Shown here: positions 8,204 to 17,034 of the stretch, piece by piece
Layout: each line of letters starts with the position of its first letter
Position numbering within the stretch: the first letter of the stretch is position 1
NCBI GenBank assembly: GCA_028280885.1
Contig: JANQKY010000016.1
Location: forward strand, 62,001 to 126,000
Reading direction: 5' to 3'
Source of the DNA: Tepidamorphus sp.
GTDB taxonomy: Bacteria > Pseudomonadota > Alphaproteobacteria > Rhizobiales > Tepidamorphaceae
Length of the DNA stretch: 64,000 bases
Notes under the pieces: generated by a model
Database searches by the model: none
Told to the model about the DNA's origin: nothing
Seen by the model: only the letters and a program-made list of their open reading frames with translations
Translations under genes and position numbers: made by a program

Positions 8204-9457
8204 ATGAAGAAAATCCTGCTCACAACCTTGCTGGCGGCCGGCTATCTGGCCCTGCCGTCGGGCGCCTCGGCCCAGGACTGCACCACCAAGATCGGCGCCG
8301 TGCTGCCGACTTCGGTCGATTGGGGCCGGCCGATCGCGGAAACCGCGCAGTTCGCCGTCGATCAGGTGAACGAAGCCGGCGGGGCCGCCGGCTGCAAGAT
8401 CGACATGGTGCTGCGCGACACCCAGGTCGATCCGAAGGTCGGTGTCGACGCGGCCAAGGCGCTCGTCGATCTCGACGGGGTCGACGTGCTGCTCGGCGCG
8501 GTGTCGTCCGGCGTGTCGATGCCGATCCTGACGTCGGTCACCGTGCCCGGCGACGTCATGCAGATGTCGTGCTGCTCGTCCTCGACCGCCTTCACCAAGC
8601 TCGCCGAGGAGGGCAAGACCGACGGCCTGTGGTTCCGCACCTTCGCGACCACGGCGGTACAGTCGGCGATGGGCGCCAAGATCGCCAGGGACAAGGGCTA
8701 CAAGAGCATCGCGATCCTCTACAAGAACGATGACTGGGGCCAGGACATGGCCCGTCTGCTCGCCGCCGACTTCAAGGCCGCCGGCGTCGATGTGACCGCG
8801 TCGGTGGCGATCAATGACGGCCAGCCCTCCTACCGCGCCGAGGTGACCGAGGCGCTGGCGAGCCAGCCGGAAGCGCTTTATCTCGCGCTCTATCCCAACG
8901 AGGGCAGTTCGGCGGTGCGCGAATGGCTGTCGCTTGGCGGCACGCAGGACATGATCCTCGCCAATTCGCTGAAATCCGACGAGTTCCGCGACAAGGTCGG
9001 CCTGCAATATCTCGGCAAGGCGCTGGGCACCGATACCGCCTCGCCGCGTGTCGCAAGCGCCGATGCTTTCGTCGAAGCCTACAAGAAGCGCTTCGATTCC
9101 GAGCCGAACGGGCCCGGCCTTGCCAACAGCTATGACGCGGCGATGATCGCGCTGTTGGCGATGGAAGCCGCCGGCGCGGATGCGTCGGGCGCCGAGATCG
9201 CCGCGGCCGTTCCCAAGGTGACCGATCCGAAGGGAACGCCGATCACGGCCGACACCGCGGGCTTCGCCTCGGCCAAGGACGTGCTCGCCGGCGGCGGCAC
9301 GGTGATGTATCAGGGCGCGACCGGCAATGTCCGCTTCGACAAGAACGGTGACGTCTCCGCGCCGGCGGTGATCTGGTCGTTCACCGAGGACGGCATCAAG
9401 GAAGACGAGTACGTCTCGCTGGAACAGGTCGACCAGTTCATCGCGTCGCTGAAATAG
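8204..9457 (+). CDS. HAAT-type ABC transporter substrate-binding protein
   Basis: A 417-residue periplasmic protein with a Sec signal peptide (MKKILLTTLL, cleavage near GASAQD). The mature part starts TKIGAVLPTSVDWGRP and follows the Peripla_BP_6 fold: VDQVNEAGG, the ASS-type ligand loop QMSCCSSS, AILYKNDDWGQDMA and a late SYDAAMIALLAME. The double Cys in the binding-loop region is unusual. It is last in the operon and is followed by a strong hairpin at 9478-9503. The ligand cannot be predicted from the sequence. Confidence 0.92.
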   Translation: MKKILLTTLLAAGYLALPSGASAQDCTTKIGAVLPTSVDWGRPIAETAQFAVDQVNEAGGAAGCKIDMVLRDTQVDPKVGVDAAKALVDLDGVDVLLGAVSSGVSMPILTSVTVPGDVMQMSCCSSSTAFTKLAEEGKTDGLWFRTFATTAVQSAMGAKIARDKGYKSIAILYKNDDWGQDMARLLAADFKAAGVDVTASVAINDGQPSYRAEVTEALASQPEALYLALYPNEGSSAVREWLSLGGTQDMILANSLKSDEFRDKVGLQYLGKALGTDTASPRVASADAFVEAYKKRFDSEPNGPGLANSYDAAMIALLAMEAAGADASGAEIAAAVPKVTDPKGTPITADTAGFASAKDVLAGGGTVMYQGATGNVRFDKNGDVSAPAVIWSFTEDGIKEDEYVSLEQVDQFIASLK

Positions 9458-9477
9458 GCGATACCGCGACCGACCTG

Positions 9478-9503
9478 CGGCCGGACCCGATCGGGTCCGG
9501 CCG
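9478..9503. terminator. Hairpin between convergent operons
   Basis: A perfect 11-base stem (CGGCCGGACCC with its complement) closes on a GATC loop, 20 bases after the binding-protein stop and before the convergent GFA gene. There is no T-run, so intrinsic termination is uncertain, but position and stem strength suit a bidirectional transcription stop. Confidence 0.6.
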
Positions 9504-9513
9504 GCTTAAGCCG

Positions 9514-9547
9514 AGCTTCCTGTTCAGCCCAGCTTTCTGTTCAGCCC
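9514..9547. repeat. 17-base tandem duplication over the GFA stop codon
   Basis: AGCTTCCTGTTCAGCCC (9514-9530) is followed directly by AGCTTTCTGTTCAGCCC (9531-9547), with one mismatch. The second copy contains the stop codon of the minus-strand GFA gene, so the duplication appears to have arisen at the gene's 3' edge. Confidence 0.85.
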
Positions 9548-9948
9548 GGCATCCGGTCGAAGCCCTGGATCTCCGGATCGATCGGCGTCGAGGCGATCCG
9601 GCTCGACAGAAAGACGTTGCGGCCGGGCTTCACCGCATCGGTCTCCTCTAGGATGCCGGCCCGGATCAGCACCATGCCCGGCCGGCCGCCGGATTCGGCG
9701 AAGACCGGCGTTCCGCAATTCGGGCAGAAATGCTTGGTCATCGTCGTGCCGCGATCGGAGGGGTGGCTGTAGGCGTTGGTCCTTCCCTCGATCTCGACAT
9801 CGGCGCGGTCGTAGAACAGCATCGTCGCAAACACGGCTCCCGTCGCGCGCCGGCATTCGGTGCAATGGCAATTGGCCGCAGCCAGCGGCTCGCCGGGACA
9901 GGTGACGCGCACCGCGCCGCACAGACAATGACCGTGAATGTCGCTCAT
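9541..9948 (-). CDS. GFA/CENP-V-family zinc protein
   Basis: A 135-residue protein of the glutathione-dependent formaldehyde-activating (GFA) domain family. Zinc-ligand cysteines are visible in HCLCGAV near residue 8, CHCTEC near 30-36 and FCPNCGTP near 76-82. I chose the ATG at 9948 because AAGGATA lies at good spacing before it; the longer reading adds an unlikely leader. Family members bind zinc and small thiols, and a true formaldehyde-glutathione role is proven for few. It is 75 bases downstream of the second HAAT permease on the same strand and may be the last gene of that operon. Confidence 0.85.
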   Translation of the reverse strand: MSDIHGHCLCGAVRVTCPGEPLAAANCHCTECRRATGAVFATMLFYDRADVEIEGRTNAYSHPSDRGTTMTKHFCPNCGTPVFAESGGRPGMVLIRAGILEETDAVKPGRNVFLSSRIASTPIDPEIQGFDRMPG

Positions 9949-10023
9949 GGGGATATCCTTTTTCTGGTGAGCCGGACGGGTGATGGGCTCGATCATATCC
10001 GCGATGGTTGCCGCAGCAAGAGG

Positions 10024-10983
10024 CTATCGCAGGGACTTCGGCACCAGCAATTCGAGCAGACGCAGCAGTCCGCCGGGCGCAAGCCGCAGGACGAGGATCA
10101 TCGCCACCGCGATGACGATGAAGCGGGCTTCCTCGAAGCCGCGAATGCCGGCGAGCGCCTCTGTCGCGAAAGTGAGCGCCAGGGCTGCCGCGATCGGGCC
10201 GTAGGTGGTGCCGACGCCACCGATCAGCACCATCGACAGGGCAAGCGACAAGGTGCCGAAGCCGAATACGTCAGGCGAGGCGACGCGCAGATAGATCGCA
10301 TAGAAGCCGCCGGCGATGCCGGTGAAGATCGCGCTTAAAATCAGCACCAGGATGCGCTGGCGCGACACGGAGATGCCGCGGGCGGCCGCATAATCCTCGG
10401 CATCGCGCACCGCTTTCAGCGATTTGCCGAAGGGGGAATCGATGACAAGCTTCAGGAACAGCGTCGAGACGACCAGCAGGCCGAGCGCGACATAGTAGTA
10501 GCCGAGCTTGTAGTCCTTCAGGAACGAATAGTCGCCGAGGCGCAGATAGGGGATGCGCACCATGCCCTGGGCGCCGCCGGTCGTCGCCGACTGGCTCAGG
10601 ACGAGTTGCATGACGAGCTGGCCGAAGGCGAAGGTGACCAGCACCACATAGATGCCCTTCAGCCGGGCGACCGGGGCGGCGATCAGGAAGGCGGCGACGG
10701 CCGCCGCCGGGCCGCCGAGCAGGATCGCGATCCACGGGTCGACGCCATAGGTCTTGGCGGCGATCGCGGCGGTATAGACGCCGACGCCGAAGAAGGTCAG
10801 ATGGCCGAAATTGAAGACGCCGCAATGGCCGAGGCTGAGGTTCCAGTTCGACGCGATGATGGCGTAGATGAAGGCGATGATGAACAGGTGCCGGGTAAAG
10901 GAGTCGATCGCGAAGACCGGCACGACGGCGAGCACCGCAAGCGCTGCAAGCGGCAGGGCGGCGCGCAGGAGGGAGGTCTTCAT
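10024..10983 (-). CDS. HAAT-type ABC transporter permease, LivM-like (second system)
   Basis: A 319-residue inner-membrane protein. It has NWNLSLGHCGVFNFGHLTFFG, RLKGIYVVLVTFAFGQL, the coupling piece KAVRDAEDYAAARGIS and SMVLIGGVGTTYGPI, all at LivM positions. I took the ATG at 10983, which overlaps the LivH-like stop as ATGA; the longer open frame upstream only shadows the neighbouring permease. It is the last transporter gene of the second HAAT operon. Confidence 0.92.
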   Translation of the reverse strand: MKTSLLRAALPLAALAVLAVVPVFAIDSFTRHLFIIAFIYAIIASNWNLSLGHCGVFNFGHLTFFGVGVYTAAIAAKTYGVDPWIAILLGGPAAAVAAFLIAAPVARLKGIYVVLVTFAFGQLVMQLVLSQSATTGGAQGMVRIPYLRLGDYSFLKDYKLGYYYVALGLLVVSTLFLKLVIDSPFGKSLKAVRDAEDYAAARGISVSRQRILVLILSAIFTGIAGGFYAIYLRVASPDVFGFGTLSLALSMVLIGGVGTTYGPIAAALALTFATEALAGIRGFEEARFIVIAVAMILVLRLAPGGLLRLLELLVPKSLR

Positions 10984-11846
10984 CCGCGTCCTCCGAAGAT
11001 GCCGTTGGGCCGGAAGACGAGTACGACGATCATCAGGAGAAACAGCGCGAACGGGGTCCAGTAGAGACCGATCCACAGGATCAGCAGCGCCTCGATGAAG
11101 CCGATCACATAAGCCGCGCCGGCGGTCGCGCCGAGGCTGCCGAGCCCGCCGAAGATCACCACGATCATCGCCTTGACCAGCGGCTCGACGCCCATGGTCG
11201 GCGTTATGAACCGGATCGAGCCGAGCAGGGTGCCGGTCAGGCCGGCGAGCGCCGCCGACAGGCCGAAGGCGATCGCGAAGGCGACCGGCACGTCGATGCC
11301 GATCAGGGCCGCCGACTCCTGGTTCTGGCCGACGGCGCGCAGCGACCGGCCGGTCGCCGAGCGGACCGTGAACTGCCAGATCGCGATCAGCAGGAGCGGC
11401 GCCAGCGCCACCAGGATCGCCTCGTGGGCGGAGATCGTCGCGCCGAGGATCGAGACCTCGCCCTCGACAAGCCGGGGCAGTTGTTTGAGCCGCGCGCCCC
11501 ATATCATCAGCGCGCCCTTTTCCAGGATGATCATGGCCGCCAGCGTCGTCATCACCGTGATCAGCAGCATCGCCCGGCTGCCGTAGAAGGGGCGCACCAG
11601 AAAGCGCTCGATGACGATACCGATCACGGCGGCGGCCGCCGTGCCGCCGGCGATGCCGGCGATCAGGCCGAGCCCGAGCGCCTCGCTGATCGTCCAGGCA
11701 ATGAAGGCGCCGATCATCATCAGCGCGCCATGGGCGAAGTTGAAGACGCCGAGCGTCGTCCACACGACGCTCAGGCCGCTTGCCATGAGCGCATAGAGCG
11801 AACCGAGCACGAGGCCGGAGACCAGGGTTGCCAGCAGCGTTTCCAT
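10980..11846 (-). CDS. HAAT-type ABC transporter permease, LivH-like (second system)
   Basis: A 288-residue inner-membrane protein opening with LVSGLVLGSLYALMASGLSV. It shows the LivH pieces GVFNFAHGALMMIGA, RAVGQNQESAALIGIDV and VIFGGLGSLGATAGAAY. Its ATG overlaps the stop of the LivF-like gene as TGATG, and its own stop overlaps the LivM-like start. Confidence 0.92.
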   Translation of the reverse strand: METLLATLVSGLVLGSLYALMASGLSVVWTTLGVFNFAHGALMMIGAFIAWTISEALGLGLIAGIAGGTAAAAVIGIVIERFLVRPFYGSRAMLLITVMTTLAAMIILEKGALMIWGARLKQLPRLVEGEVSILGATISAHEAILVALAPLLLIAIWQFTVRSATGRSLRAVGQNQESAALIGIDVPVAFAIAFGLSAALAGLTGTLLGSIRFITPTMGVEPLVKAMIVVIFGGLGSLGATAGAAYVIGFIEALLILWIGLYWTPFALFLLMIVVLVFRPNGIFGGRG

Positions 11847-12568
11847 CAGCCCATCGCCTCGCCGAAATAGAGCTGCATCACCTCGTCATGGTCGGGCGTG
11901 CTGGCGCGGTCGATCTCGCGGACCACCTCGCCATGCTCGATCAGATAAAGCCGGTCGGTCAGCGCCATCAGGAACTCGATATCCTGCTCGACGATGACGA
12001 GCGGCACGCCGGTCTGCGATATCCTGCCGATCGCGGCCGAAAGCTCCTCCTTCAGGCGCGGCGACAGGCCGAGTGTGGGTTCGTCGAGCATCAGGAGCGT
12101 CGGCGCGCACATCAGCGCGCAGCCGATCGACAGCATCTGCCGCTCGCCGCCCGACAGCGTCCGGGCAAGCTGGCCGCTGCGCTCGCCGAGGCGGGGGAAC
12201 AGGTCGAGGACGGTCCGCAGATTGTCGGCCCGATGTGGCCGCGCGCGCCTGGTGAAGGCGGCCAGTTCGAGGATTTCCAGAACCCGCATGTCGCCGAACA
12301 GCACATTGCCCTGCGGCGACTGGACGAGCCCGGCATTGACGATCTCGGGCGGGCGCAGGGTCGTGATGTCGGTGCCGTTGAAGCTGATTGTGCCGGCGCT
12401 CGGCCGGATCAGGCCGGAGACGGTCTTGAGCAGCGTCGTCTTGCCGTGGCCGTTTGGGCCGAACAGGCCGATACGCTCGCCGGCATCGAGATGAAGCGAC
12501 ATGTCGCGGATGACGGTGATCGGACCGTATCCGGCCGAGACGCCACTTATTTCAAGGATGGGATCCAC
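11846..12568 (-). CDS. HAAT-type ABC transporter ATP-binding protein, LivF-like (second system)
   Basis: A 240-residue ATPase: Walker A GPNGHGKTT, the VQSPQGNVLF segment in place of the usual LivF YVPQ, signature LSGGERQM, Walker B LLMLDEPTLGLSP and LVIVEQDIEF. A His sits in the Walker A loop where Ala is usual. The start is GTG, overlapping the LivG-like stop as TAGTG. Confidence 0.92.
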   Translation of the reverse strand: MDPILEISGVSAGYGPITVIRDMSLHLDAGERIGLFGPNGHGKTTLLKTVSGLIRPSAGTISFNGTDITTLRPPEIVNAGLVQSPQGNVLFGDMRVLEILELAAFTRRARPHRADNLRTVLDLFPRLGERSGQLARTLSGGERQMLSIGCALMCAPTLLMLDEPTLGLSPRLKEELSAAIGRISQTGVPLVIVEQDIEFLMALTDRLYLIEHGEVVREIDRASTPDHDEVMQLYFGEAMG

Positions 12569-13299
12569 TAGGCCCGCGCCCCCAGATAGGCCTCGACGAC
12601 GGCCGGGTCCTTGACGACGTCGGCCGGCGCGCCGGCTGCCAGGATCTCGCCGTAGTTGAGCACCATCAGGCGCTGCGAGACCGACAGGAGCAGGCTCAGC
12701 ACATGCTCGATCAGAACGATGGTGATGCCGGACCGGTTGAGGCTGACCAGCAGGTCGTCGAGCTTGCCGATTTCCGGCTTGGTGAGGCCGGAGGCCGGCT
12801 CGTCGAGCATCAGCACGGCGGGGTCGCAGGCAAGCGCCGAGGCGATCATCAGCTGCTTCTTTTCATAGATCGAGAGGTCGCGCGACGGCAAATCGCTGCG
12901 GGCTGCGCTGAATTCGACACGCTCGAGCACCCTGCCTGCCCGTGCCGCCGCCTCGCCGCCGCGCAGCCTGCCATTGTAGACCGCGCTGACGAGCAGCGTT
13001 TCCCGGGCGCTCAGGTCGGGAAACTCGGCATCCTTCTGGAACGTCCGGCACAGGCCCGACTGGGCGATCCGGTAGGGCGGCCGCCGGTCGATCCGCTCGC
13101 CCTTGAAATAGATCTCGCCGCTTGTCGCCGTGAACGGAATCGAGGTGATGATGTTGAACAGGGTGCTCTTGCCCGAGCCGTTCGGGCCGGCGATCCCGAA
13201 GATCTCGCCGGCGCGTACCTCGAAGCTTACGTCCTTGACCGCCGTCAGGCCGCCAAAGACCTTGGTGACGGACTTCGTCTGGAGGATGGGGTCGGTCAT
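12568..13299 (-). CDS. HAAT-type ABC transporter ATP-binding protein, LivG-like (second system)
   Basis: A 243-residue ATPase: Walker [11 protein letters not shown]-loop [14 protein letters not shown], Walker [14 protein letters not shown] and [10 protein letters not shown]. The ABC signature is degenerate: the usual LSGGQ position reads LSIYEKKQL. That is tolerated in some LivG-type subunits whose partner supplies the canonical signature. The binding-protein gene lies 54 bases upstream across a hairpin. Confidence 0.9.
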   Translation of the reverse strand: MTDPILQTKSVTKVFGGLTAVKDVSFEVRAGEIFGIAGPNGSGKSTLFNIITSIPFTATSGEIYFKGERIDRRPPYRIAQSGLCRTFQKDAEFPDLSARETLLVSAVYNGRLRGGEAAARAGRVLERVEFSAARSDLPSRDLSIYEKKQLMIASALACDPAVLMLDEPASGLTKPEIGKLDDLLVSLNRSGITIVLIEHVLSLLLSVSQRLMVLNYGEILAAGAPADVVKDPAVVEAYLGARA

Positions 13300-13321
13300 G
13301 ACGTGAGCCGGTGAAAAGGGC

Positions 13322-13345
13322 CGGGGCCGCCCGGGAGCGGCCCCG
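13322..13345 (-). terminator. Hairpin between binding-protein and ATPase genes
   Basis: GGGGCCGC (13323-13330) pairs with GCGGCCCC (13337-13344) over a CCGGGA loop. Read on the minus strand, the stem is followed a few bases later by TTTT. It sits just after the binding-protein stop and before the transporter genes, a usual place for a partial terminator or RNA-stabilising hairpin that leaves binding protein in excess. Confidence 0.6.
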
Positions 13346-13352
13346 AACGGGG

Positions 13353-14585
13353 TCAGTTCATCCAGGGCGGCTGGACGAAGTCGCCGGTTGCATACTGCTC
13401 GGGATAGAACAGGATGCGCTCGCCGTCGCGGATCTGGTAGAACTGGATCGGCACGCCGTCATTGCTCTGCACCGACAGATGCGTCGCCGGGTCGAAGCTG
13501 ATCCGCCCCATCGCGGTCTGCTTGCTCGCCTTGCCGATCTCCGCGCCGATCTCGGCCCGCTTGGCCGGATCGCCGACCTTGGCAAGCGCGTCGGCATAGA
13601 GCAGCACCTGCTCGTAGAGGGCGGGGCCATAGGTGCCCGGCTCGCTGCCGAATTTGTCCTTGTACCTGCCCAGCACCTCGGCCGCGCGCGGGTTCTTCGG
13701 CGTGTTGAGGACGCCGCCGAGCAGGTTGTAGACGACGCCCGACGACTTGTCCTTGGTCAGTTCCAGGAATTCGGGAACCGACGGGGCGTACTGGATGAAC
13801 ACCAGGCTGTCGGTCGGGTCTTCCATGAACTGGGTCATGAAGGTCGCGGCGTTGCCGGAGACGTAATCGGTGTTGATCAGCACGGCCGGCGGGTTCTCGC
13901 GGATCTTGGCGAGAAAGGCGCGCCAGTCGTTGATCTCGCCGAAGGGCAGGAGATCGTTTTCGGCCACCTCCCAGCCGGCGCCCTTGAAGGAGGCCACCAT
14001 GCCGTCGGCGATCCCCTTGGAATAGGGATTGTCGGAGGCGACGATCGCGACCTTCTTGTTGGGCAGCTTGAGCTTGCCCTCGGCGACCAGCCCTTCGATC
14101 ACCGGGACGATTTCCGTGTTGTAACCGGCATAGGACGGCGTCATCGACCAGACCGTGCCGAAATCCTCCGGATTGGGCTTGATGATCCCCTCGGTCTGGG
14201 CGGAATTCGCCGAGATCAGATAGACCATGTCCTGTTCGGCCATCATCTCGATCTCGAAATTCGATCCCGATGCATAACCGGTCATGATCGCGCCCATGGC
14301 GCGGTCGCCCAGCAGGCGCTCGGCCGCCGTCGCCACCGCATCGGCGCTCGCATCGCCGACATCGCCGACGACCACCTCGAAGGTGTGGCCGGCAACGCCG
14401 CCGGCCGCGTTCAACTCGTCGACGGCCAACTCGACACCGTTGACCATTTCCTGCCCGTCTGCGGCCGCCGCGCCCGTGACCGGGGCCAGGACGCCGATCT
14501 TGACGACGTCGGCAAGCGCCGGCCCCGTTGTGACGGAGAGCGCCAGCACGGCGGTCGCGCCCAGTATCATTCGCCTGTTCAGCAT
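13353..14585 (-). CDS. HAAT-type ABC transporter substrate-binding protein (second system)
   Basis: A 410-residue periplasmic protein. The leader MLNRRMILGATAVLAL ends at ALADVV; the Arg pair makes a Tat signal possible, though Sec export is equally plausible. The mature part begins KIGVLAPVTGAAAADGQ and follows the Peripla_BP_6 pattern: VDELNAAGG, VVGDVGDASAD, VYLISANSAQT and VAIVASDNPYSKG. It is followed by a hairpin, then the ATPases. It is co-oriented with the M20 peptidase and the N-formylglutamate amidohydrolase, which suggests an N-acylated or amide-bearing amino acid as ligand (inference). Confidence 0.9.
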   Translation of the reverse strand: MLNRRMILGATAVLALSVTTGPALADVVKIGVLAPVTGAAAADGQEMVNGVELAVDELNAAGGVAGHTFEVVVGDVGDASADAVATAAERLLGDRAMGAIMTGYASGSNFEIEMMAEQDMVYLISANSAQTEGIIKPNPEDFGTVWSMTPSYAGYNTEIVPVIEGLVAEGKLKLPNKKVAIVASDNPYSKGIADGMVASFKGAGWEVAENDLLPFGEINDWRAFLAKIRENPPAVLINTDYVSGNAATFMTQFMEDPTDSLVFIQYAPSVPEFLELTKDKSSGVVYNLLGGVLNTPKNPRAAEVLGRYKDKFGSEPGTYGPALYEQVLLYADALAKVGDPAKRAEIGAEIGKASKQTAMGRISFDPATHLSVQSNDGVPIQFYQIRDGERILFYPEQYATGDFVQPPWMN

Positions 14586-14614
14586 TTGATGTCTCCCTTA
14601 TCCGTTTTTGAAAT

Positions 14615-15925
14615 TCACTTCGTGCCGCAATTGTCGATGATGGCGGCGGCAAGCACCTTGGTCGCCTCGACGAGACTGTCGATCTCGACGCATTCGTTGT
14701 CGCCGTGGAAGCCGTCGCCGCTTGCGCCGTAGATCACCGCATCGACGCCGGCGCCGGCATAGTGGGCGGCGTCGGTGACGGCTTCGAAGCCCCTGATTTC
14801 CGGCGGTTTGGCCTGGACCTGCCTTGCCCGCTCATAGAGCGATTGCGTCAGCGGATGGTCGACCGGCGTGTTCATCGGCGGGAAATTGAGATCGAACAGG
14901 TCCCACAGGATCTTCGGCGGGTGTTCGCGCATCCAGGGGTCCATCGCGGCGAAATTGGCGACGAAGGCCTCGAACTCCGCCTTGACGTCGTCGAAATCCT
15001 CGTTGGGCATGAACTTGTAGTCGAGATCGATCGTCACGACGTCGGAGATCATCGCCGCGTTGGTCATGATCGCCGGGTTGCCGTCCTCGCCCATGCCGGC
15101 GCCGCCGCGGATGACGCCGGGATTGATGGTGGCAAGGCCCGGCGGCACCAGCGGATGCCAGTTGTCGCGGCAGCGCGAGGCCTCGAAATCGCGCAGGGCG
15201 TTGAGGAACCGCGTGGCAAGCTCGATCGCGTTGACGCCGGGCTCGATGCGGTCGGCGGTATGCGGCTGCGGCCAGATCGAGTTGAACCGCCAGCCCGCAT
15301 GGGCCTGCTTGCCGAAGATCGTCACGCGCACCCAGGTGAGCCCGCCCTCGGCGGGAACGATGCCGCCCCAGGTCGGCTCGGCGATGATCGCGCGCTTGGC
15401 AAGCCGCTTCGTCTTGACGAGGTCCATGGCGCCGAAGCCCCCGGCCTCCTCGTCGACGACGCTGTGGATGGCGAGCCGGCCCTCGAGCTTAATGCCGGCC
15501 CGGCGGATCGCCTTGGCGGCCGCGATGCAGGCGGCGACGCCACTCTTCATGTCGACCGCACCGCGCCCCCAGATCCGGCCGTCCGCGACCTCGGCTCCGA
15601 AGGGGTCGCGATCCCAGGCCGACGCGTCGCCGACGGGCACGACGTCGATATGGCCGCACAGGATCAGGCTTTTGTCGTCGCTGCCCTCCCATTCGCCGAT
15701 CACGTTGGGCCGGTCGGGAAAGACGTCCCAGCGCTCGGTCGCAAACCCCGCGCCGTCGAGATGGCCCTGAACGAGGTCCTGCACGTCGGCTTCGCGGTTC
15801 AGGCCCTGTTCAATCTGGAACTTCGGATTGACGGAGGGAATGCGGACCATGTCCTGCGTCAGTTCGACCACCTCGTTCTTGTTTTTGTCGATCTCTTCCC
15901 AGACTTTCGCAACGGCGTCGCTCAT
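14615..15925 (-). CDS. M20-family metallopeptidase, ArgE/DapE-like deacylase
   Basis: A 436-residue di-zinc amidohydrolase. It shows the metal and catalytic motifs CGHIDVVPVG, GRGAVDMKSG and VDEEAGGFG, the AEPT segment and the late FHGDNE. The lid domain starts at GLTWVRVTIFGKQAHAG. I chose the ATG at 15925 with GGAGGAA before it. The family removes acyl groups from amino acids or splits small peptides. Its place between an N-formylglutamate amidohydrolase and a HAAT transporter suggests it processes an imported N-acyl amino acid or amide. The exact substrate is unknown. Confidence 0.88.
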   Translation of the reverse strand: MSDAVAKVWEEIDKNKNEVVELTQDMVRIPSVNPKFQIEQGLNREADVQDLVQGHLDGAGFATERWDVFPDRPNVIGEWEGSDDKSLILCGHIDVVPVGDASAWDRDPFGAEVADGRIWGRGAVDMKSGVAACIAAAKAIRRAGIKLEGRLAIHSVVDEEAGGFGAMDLVKTKRLAKRAIIAEPTWGGIVPAEGGLTWVRVTIFGKQAHAGWRFNSIWPQPHTADRIEPGVNAIELATRFLNALRDFEASRCRDNWHPLVPPGLATINPGVIRGGAGMGEDGNPAIMTNAAMISDVVTIDLDYKFMPNEDFDDVKAEFEAFVANFAAMDPWMREHPPKILWDLFDLNFPPMNTPVDHPLTQSLYERARQVQAKPPEIRGFEAVTDAAHYAGAGVDAVIYGASGDGFHGDNECVEIDSLVEATKVLAAAIIDNCGTK

Positions 15926-15947
15926 CGTGTCGGTTCCTCCCATCGGG

Positions 15948-16709
15948 TCATTTATTGTCCTGGAATTCGCGTATCGCGTCGCCAAGGAGCGACGCCCAGT
16001 ATCGGCAGCCATCGTCGCTCAGCAGATGGTCGTTGCGGATTTCGATCAGGCTGTGGGCAAGGCCGCGCCCTTCGCCATGACAGGGCACGAACCAGTCGGA
16101 GCGGTCGTCGATGCGATAGGGCTCGTTCATGCCGATGACGACGTCGGGCGAACTGCGCCGGATCGTGTTCGCCAGGGCCCGCGACGTGGCGGTGTCCTGC
16201 CGGAACAGGAAGGCGATGTCCCAGGGGCGGGCGCTGTCGCCCAGCATCGGCGTGAAGCTGTGGATGGCGAAGACGGCGCGCCGGGGGTGCCGGTCGAGCA
16301 TCTCCGACACCGCGTCCTGGAAGGGCGTGAAGATCTCGTCGATACGCTGCCAGCGATCGGTTTCGGTGAGGTTTTCATTGCCGGGAACGGCAATCCGGTC
16401 GGAGATCTCGGGGATTGAATCCTCTGCCGCGACCGGCCGGTTGCAGTCGATGACGAGCCGGCTGTAGGGCTGCAGGATGAGGGGTGTATCGAGCCGGCCT
16501 GCTATCAGCCGGGCTACCGTTTCAGCGCCGATATCGAAGGCGATGTGCCTGTCAAGCTCATCCCCGGCCAGTCCGAGCGTGCCGAGGGCGGCCGGGATAT
16601 CGCGCCCGGCATGTTCGCAAACGATGACCACATCGGCGTCGCTGGCCGCGTTGACCAGTTCGAAGGGGACGGGGTCGCTCGCTTGAAGGAGCCGGGCGGG
16701 GGCGTCCAT
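15948..16709 (-). CDS. N-formylglutamate amidohydrolase family protein
   Basis: A 253-residue protein of the family that releases formate from N-formyl-L-glutamate (last step of one histidine route) and related N-acyl compounds. Recognisable pieces are VIVCEHAGRDIP, RLVIDCNRP, FAIHSFTPML, IGMNEPY and the HSLIEIRNDHL segment with its conserved Glu, Arg and His. I used the ATG at 16709; a GTG one codon upstream is possible. No hut genes are nearby, so a histidine role is not supported; it leads the M20-HAAT operon instead. Confidence 0.87.
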   Translation of the reverse strand: MDAPARLLQASDPVPFELVNAASDADVVIVCEHAGRDIPAALGTLGLAGDELDRHIAFDIGAETVARLIAGRLDTPLILQPYSRLVIDCNRPVAAEDSIPEISDRIAVPGNENLTETDRWQRIDEIFTPFQDAVSEMLDRHPRRAVFAIHSFTPMLGDSARPWDIAFLFRQDTATSRALANTIRRSSPDVVIGMNEPYRIDDRSDWFVPCHGEGRGLAHSLIEIRNDHLLSDDGCRYWASLLGDAIREFQDNK

Positions 16710-16740
16710 CACCGGATGGGCCTATCCTGCCCGGGGTTGT

Positions 16741-16783
16741 CCTGAAGACTGGGGCCGTCCTGAAGACTGGGGCCGTCCTGAAG
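16741..16783. repeat. 18-base tandem repeat, 2.4 copies
   Basis: The unit CCTGAAGACTGGGGCCGT occurs at 16741-16758 and 16759-16776, identical, followed by a partial CCTGAAG. It lies upstream of the amidohydrolase gene, in a stretch of about 320 bases without a gene. Confidence 0.92.
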
Positions 16784-16920
16784 GGGCCTGTCACTCTCAA
16801 CGATGGATGCGCGCATCTTCGCTCTCTGCCCGAGGGCGTCTGGCGGCATCCGGTCGACCGTCTGGCCGGATCTGGCGGTCCCCCGAAGATGTCGGGTCCC
16901 GGATGTCGGGAGTGACGGTA

Positions 16921-17034
16921 AGTCAGGTATATTGACAGGATGCGGTAATATTTTTTCAATGTCAATCATATCGACATTGTGTGAAATTTCTTTTTCCTTG
17001 ATGCCTGCGACATCTGCCGGAACACTCCTTCGCG
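16921..17034 (+). promoter_or_regulatory. Promoter region of the RpiR regulator with a perfect inverted repeat
   Basis: CAATGTC (16957-16963) and GACATTG (16973-16979) form a perfect 7-base inverted repeat with a 9-base spacer, in an AT-rich patch following TTGACA at 16932-16937. RpiR-type regulators bind dyads of this size, so autoregulation is a reasonable guess. No good Shine-Dalgarno sequence precedes the ATG at 17035. Confidence 0.45.

Noticed and set aside
10984..11763. Extension of the LivM-like permease into a 579-residue protein
   Set aside because: The added part shadows the LivH-like gene out of frame; the remaining 319 residues are a normal LivM.
15948..16709. Histidine utilisation (hutG) assignment
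   Set aside because: No other hut gene is nearby and the gene leads an M20-HAAT operon; only the family name is supported.
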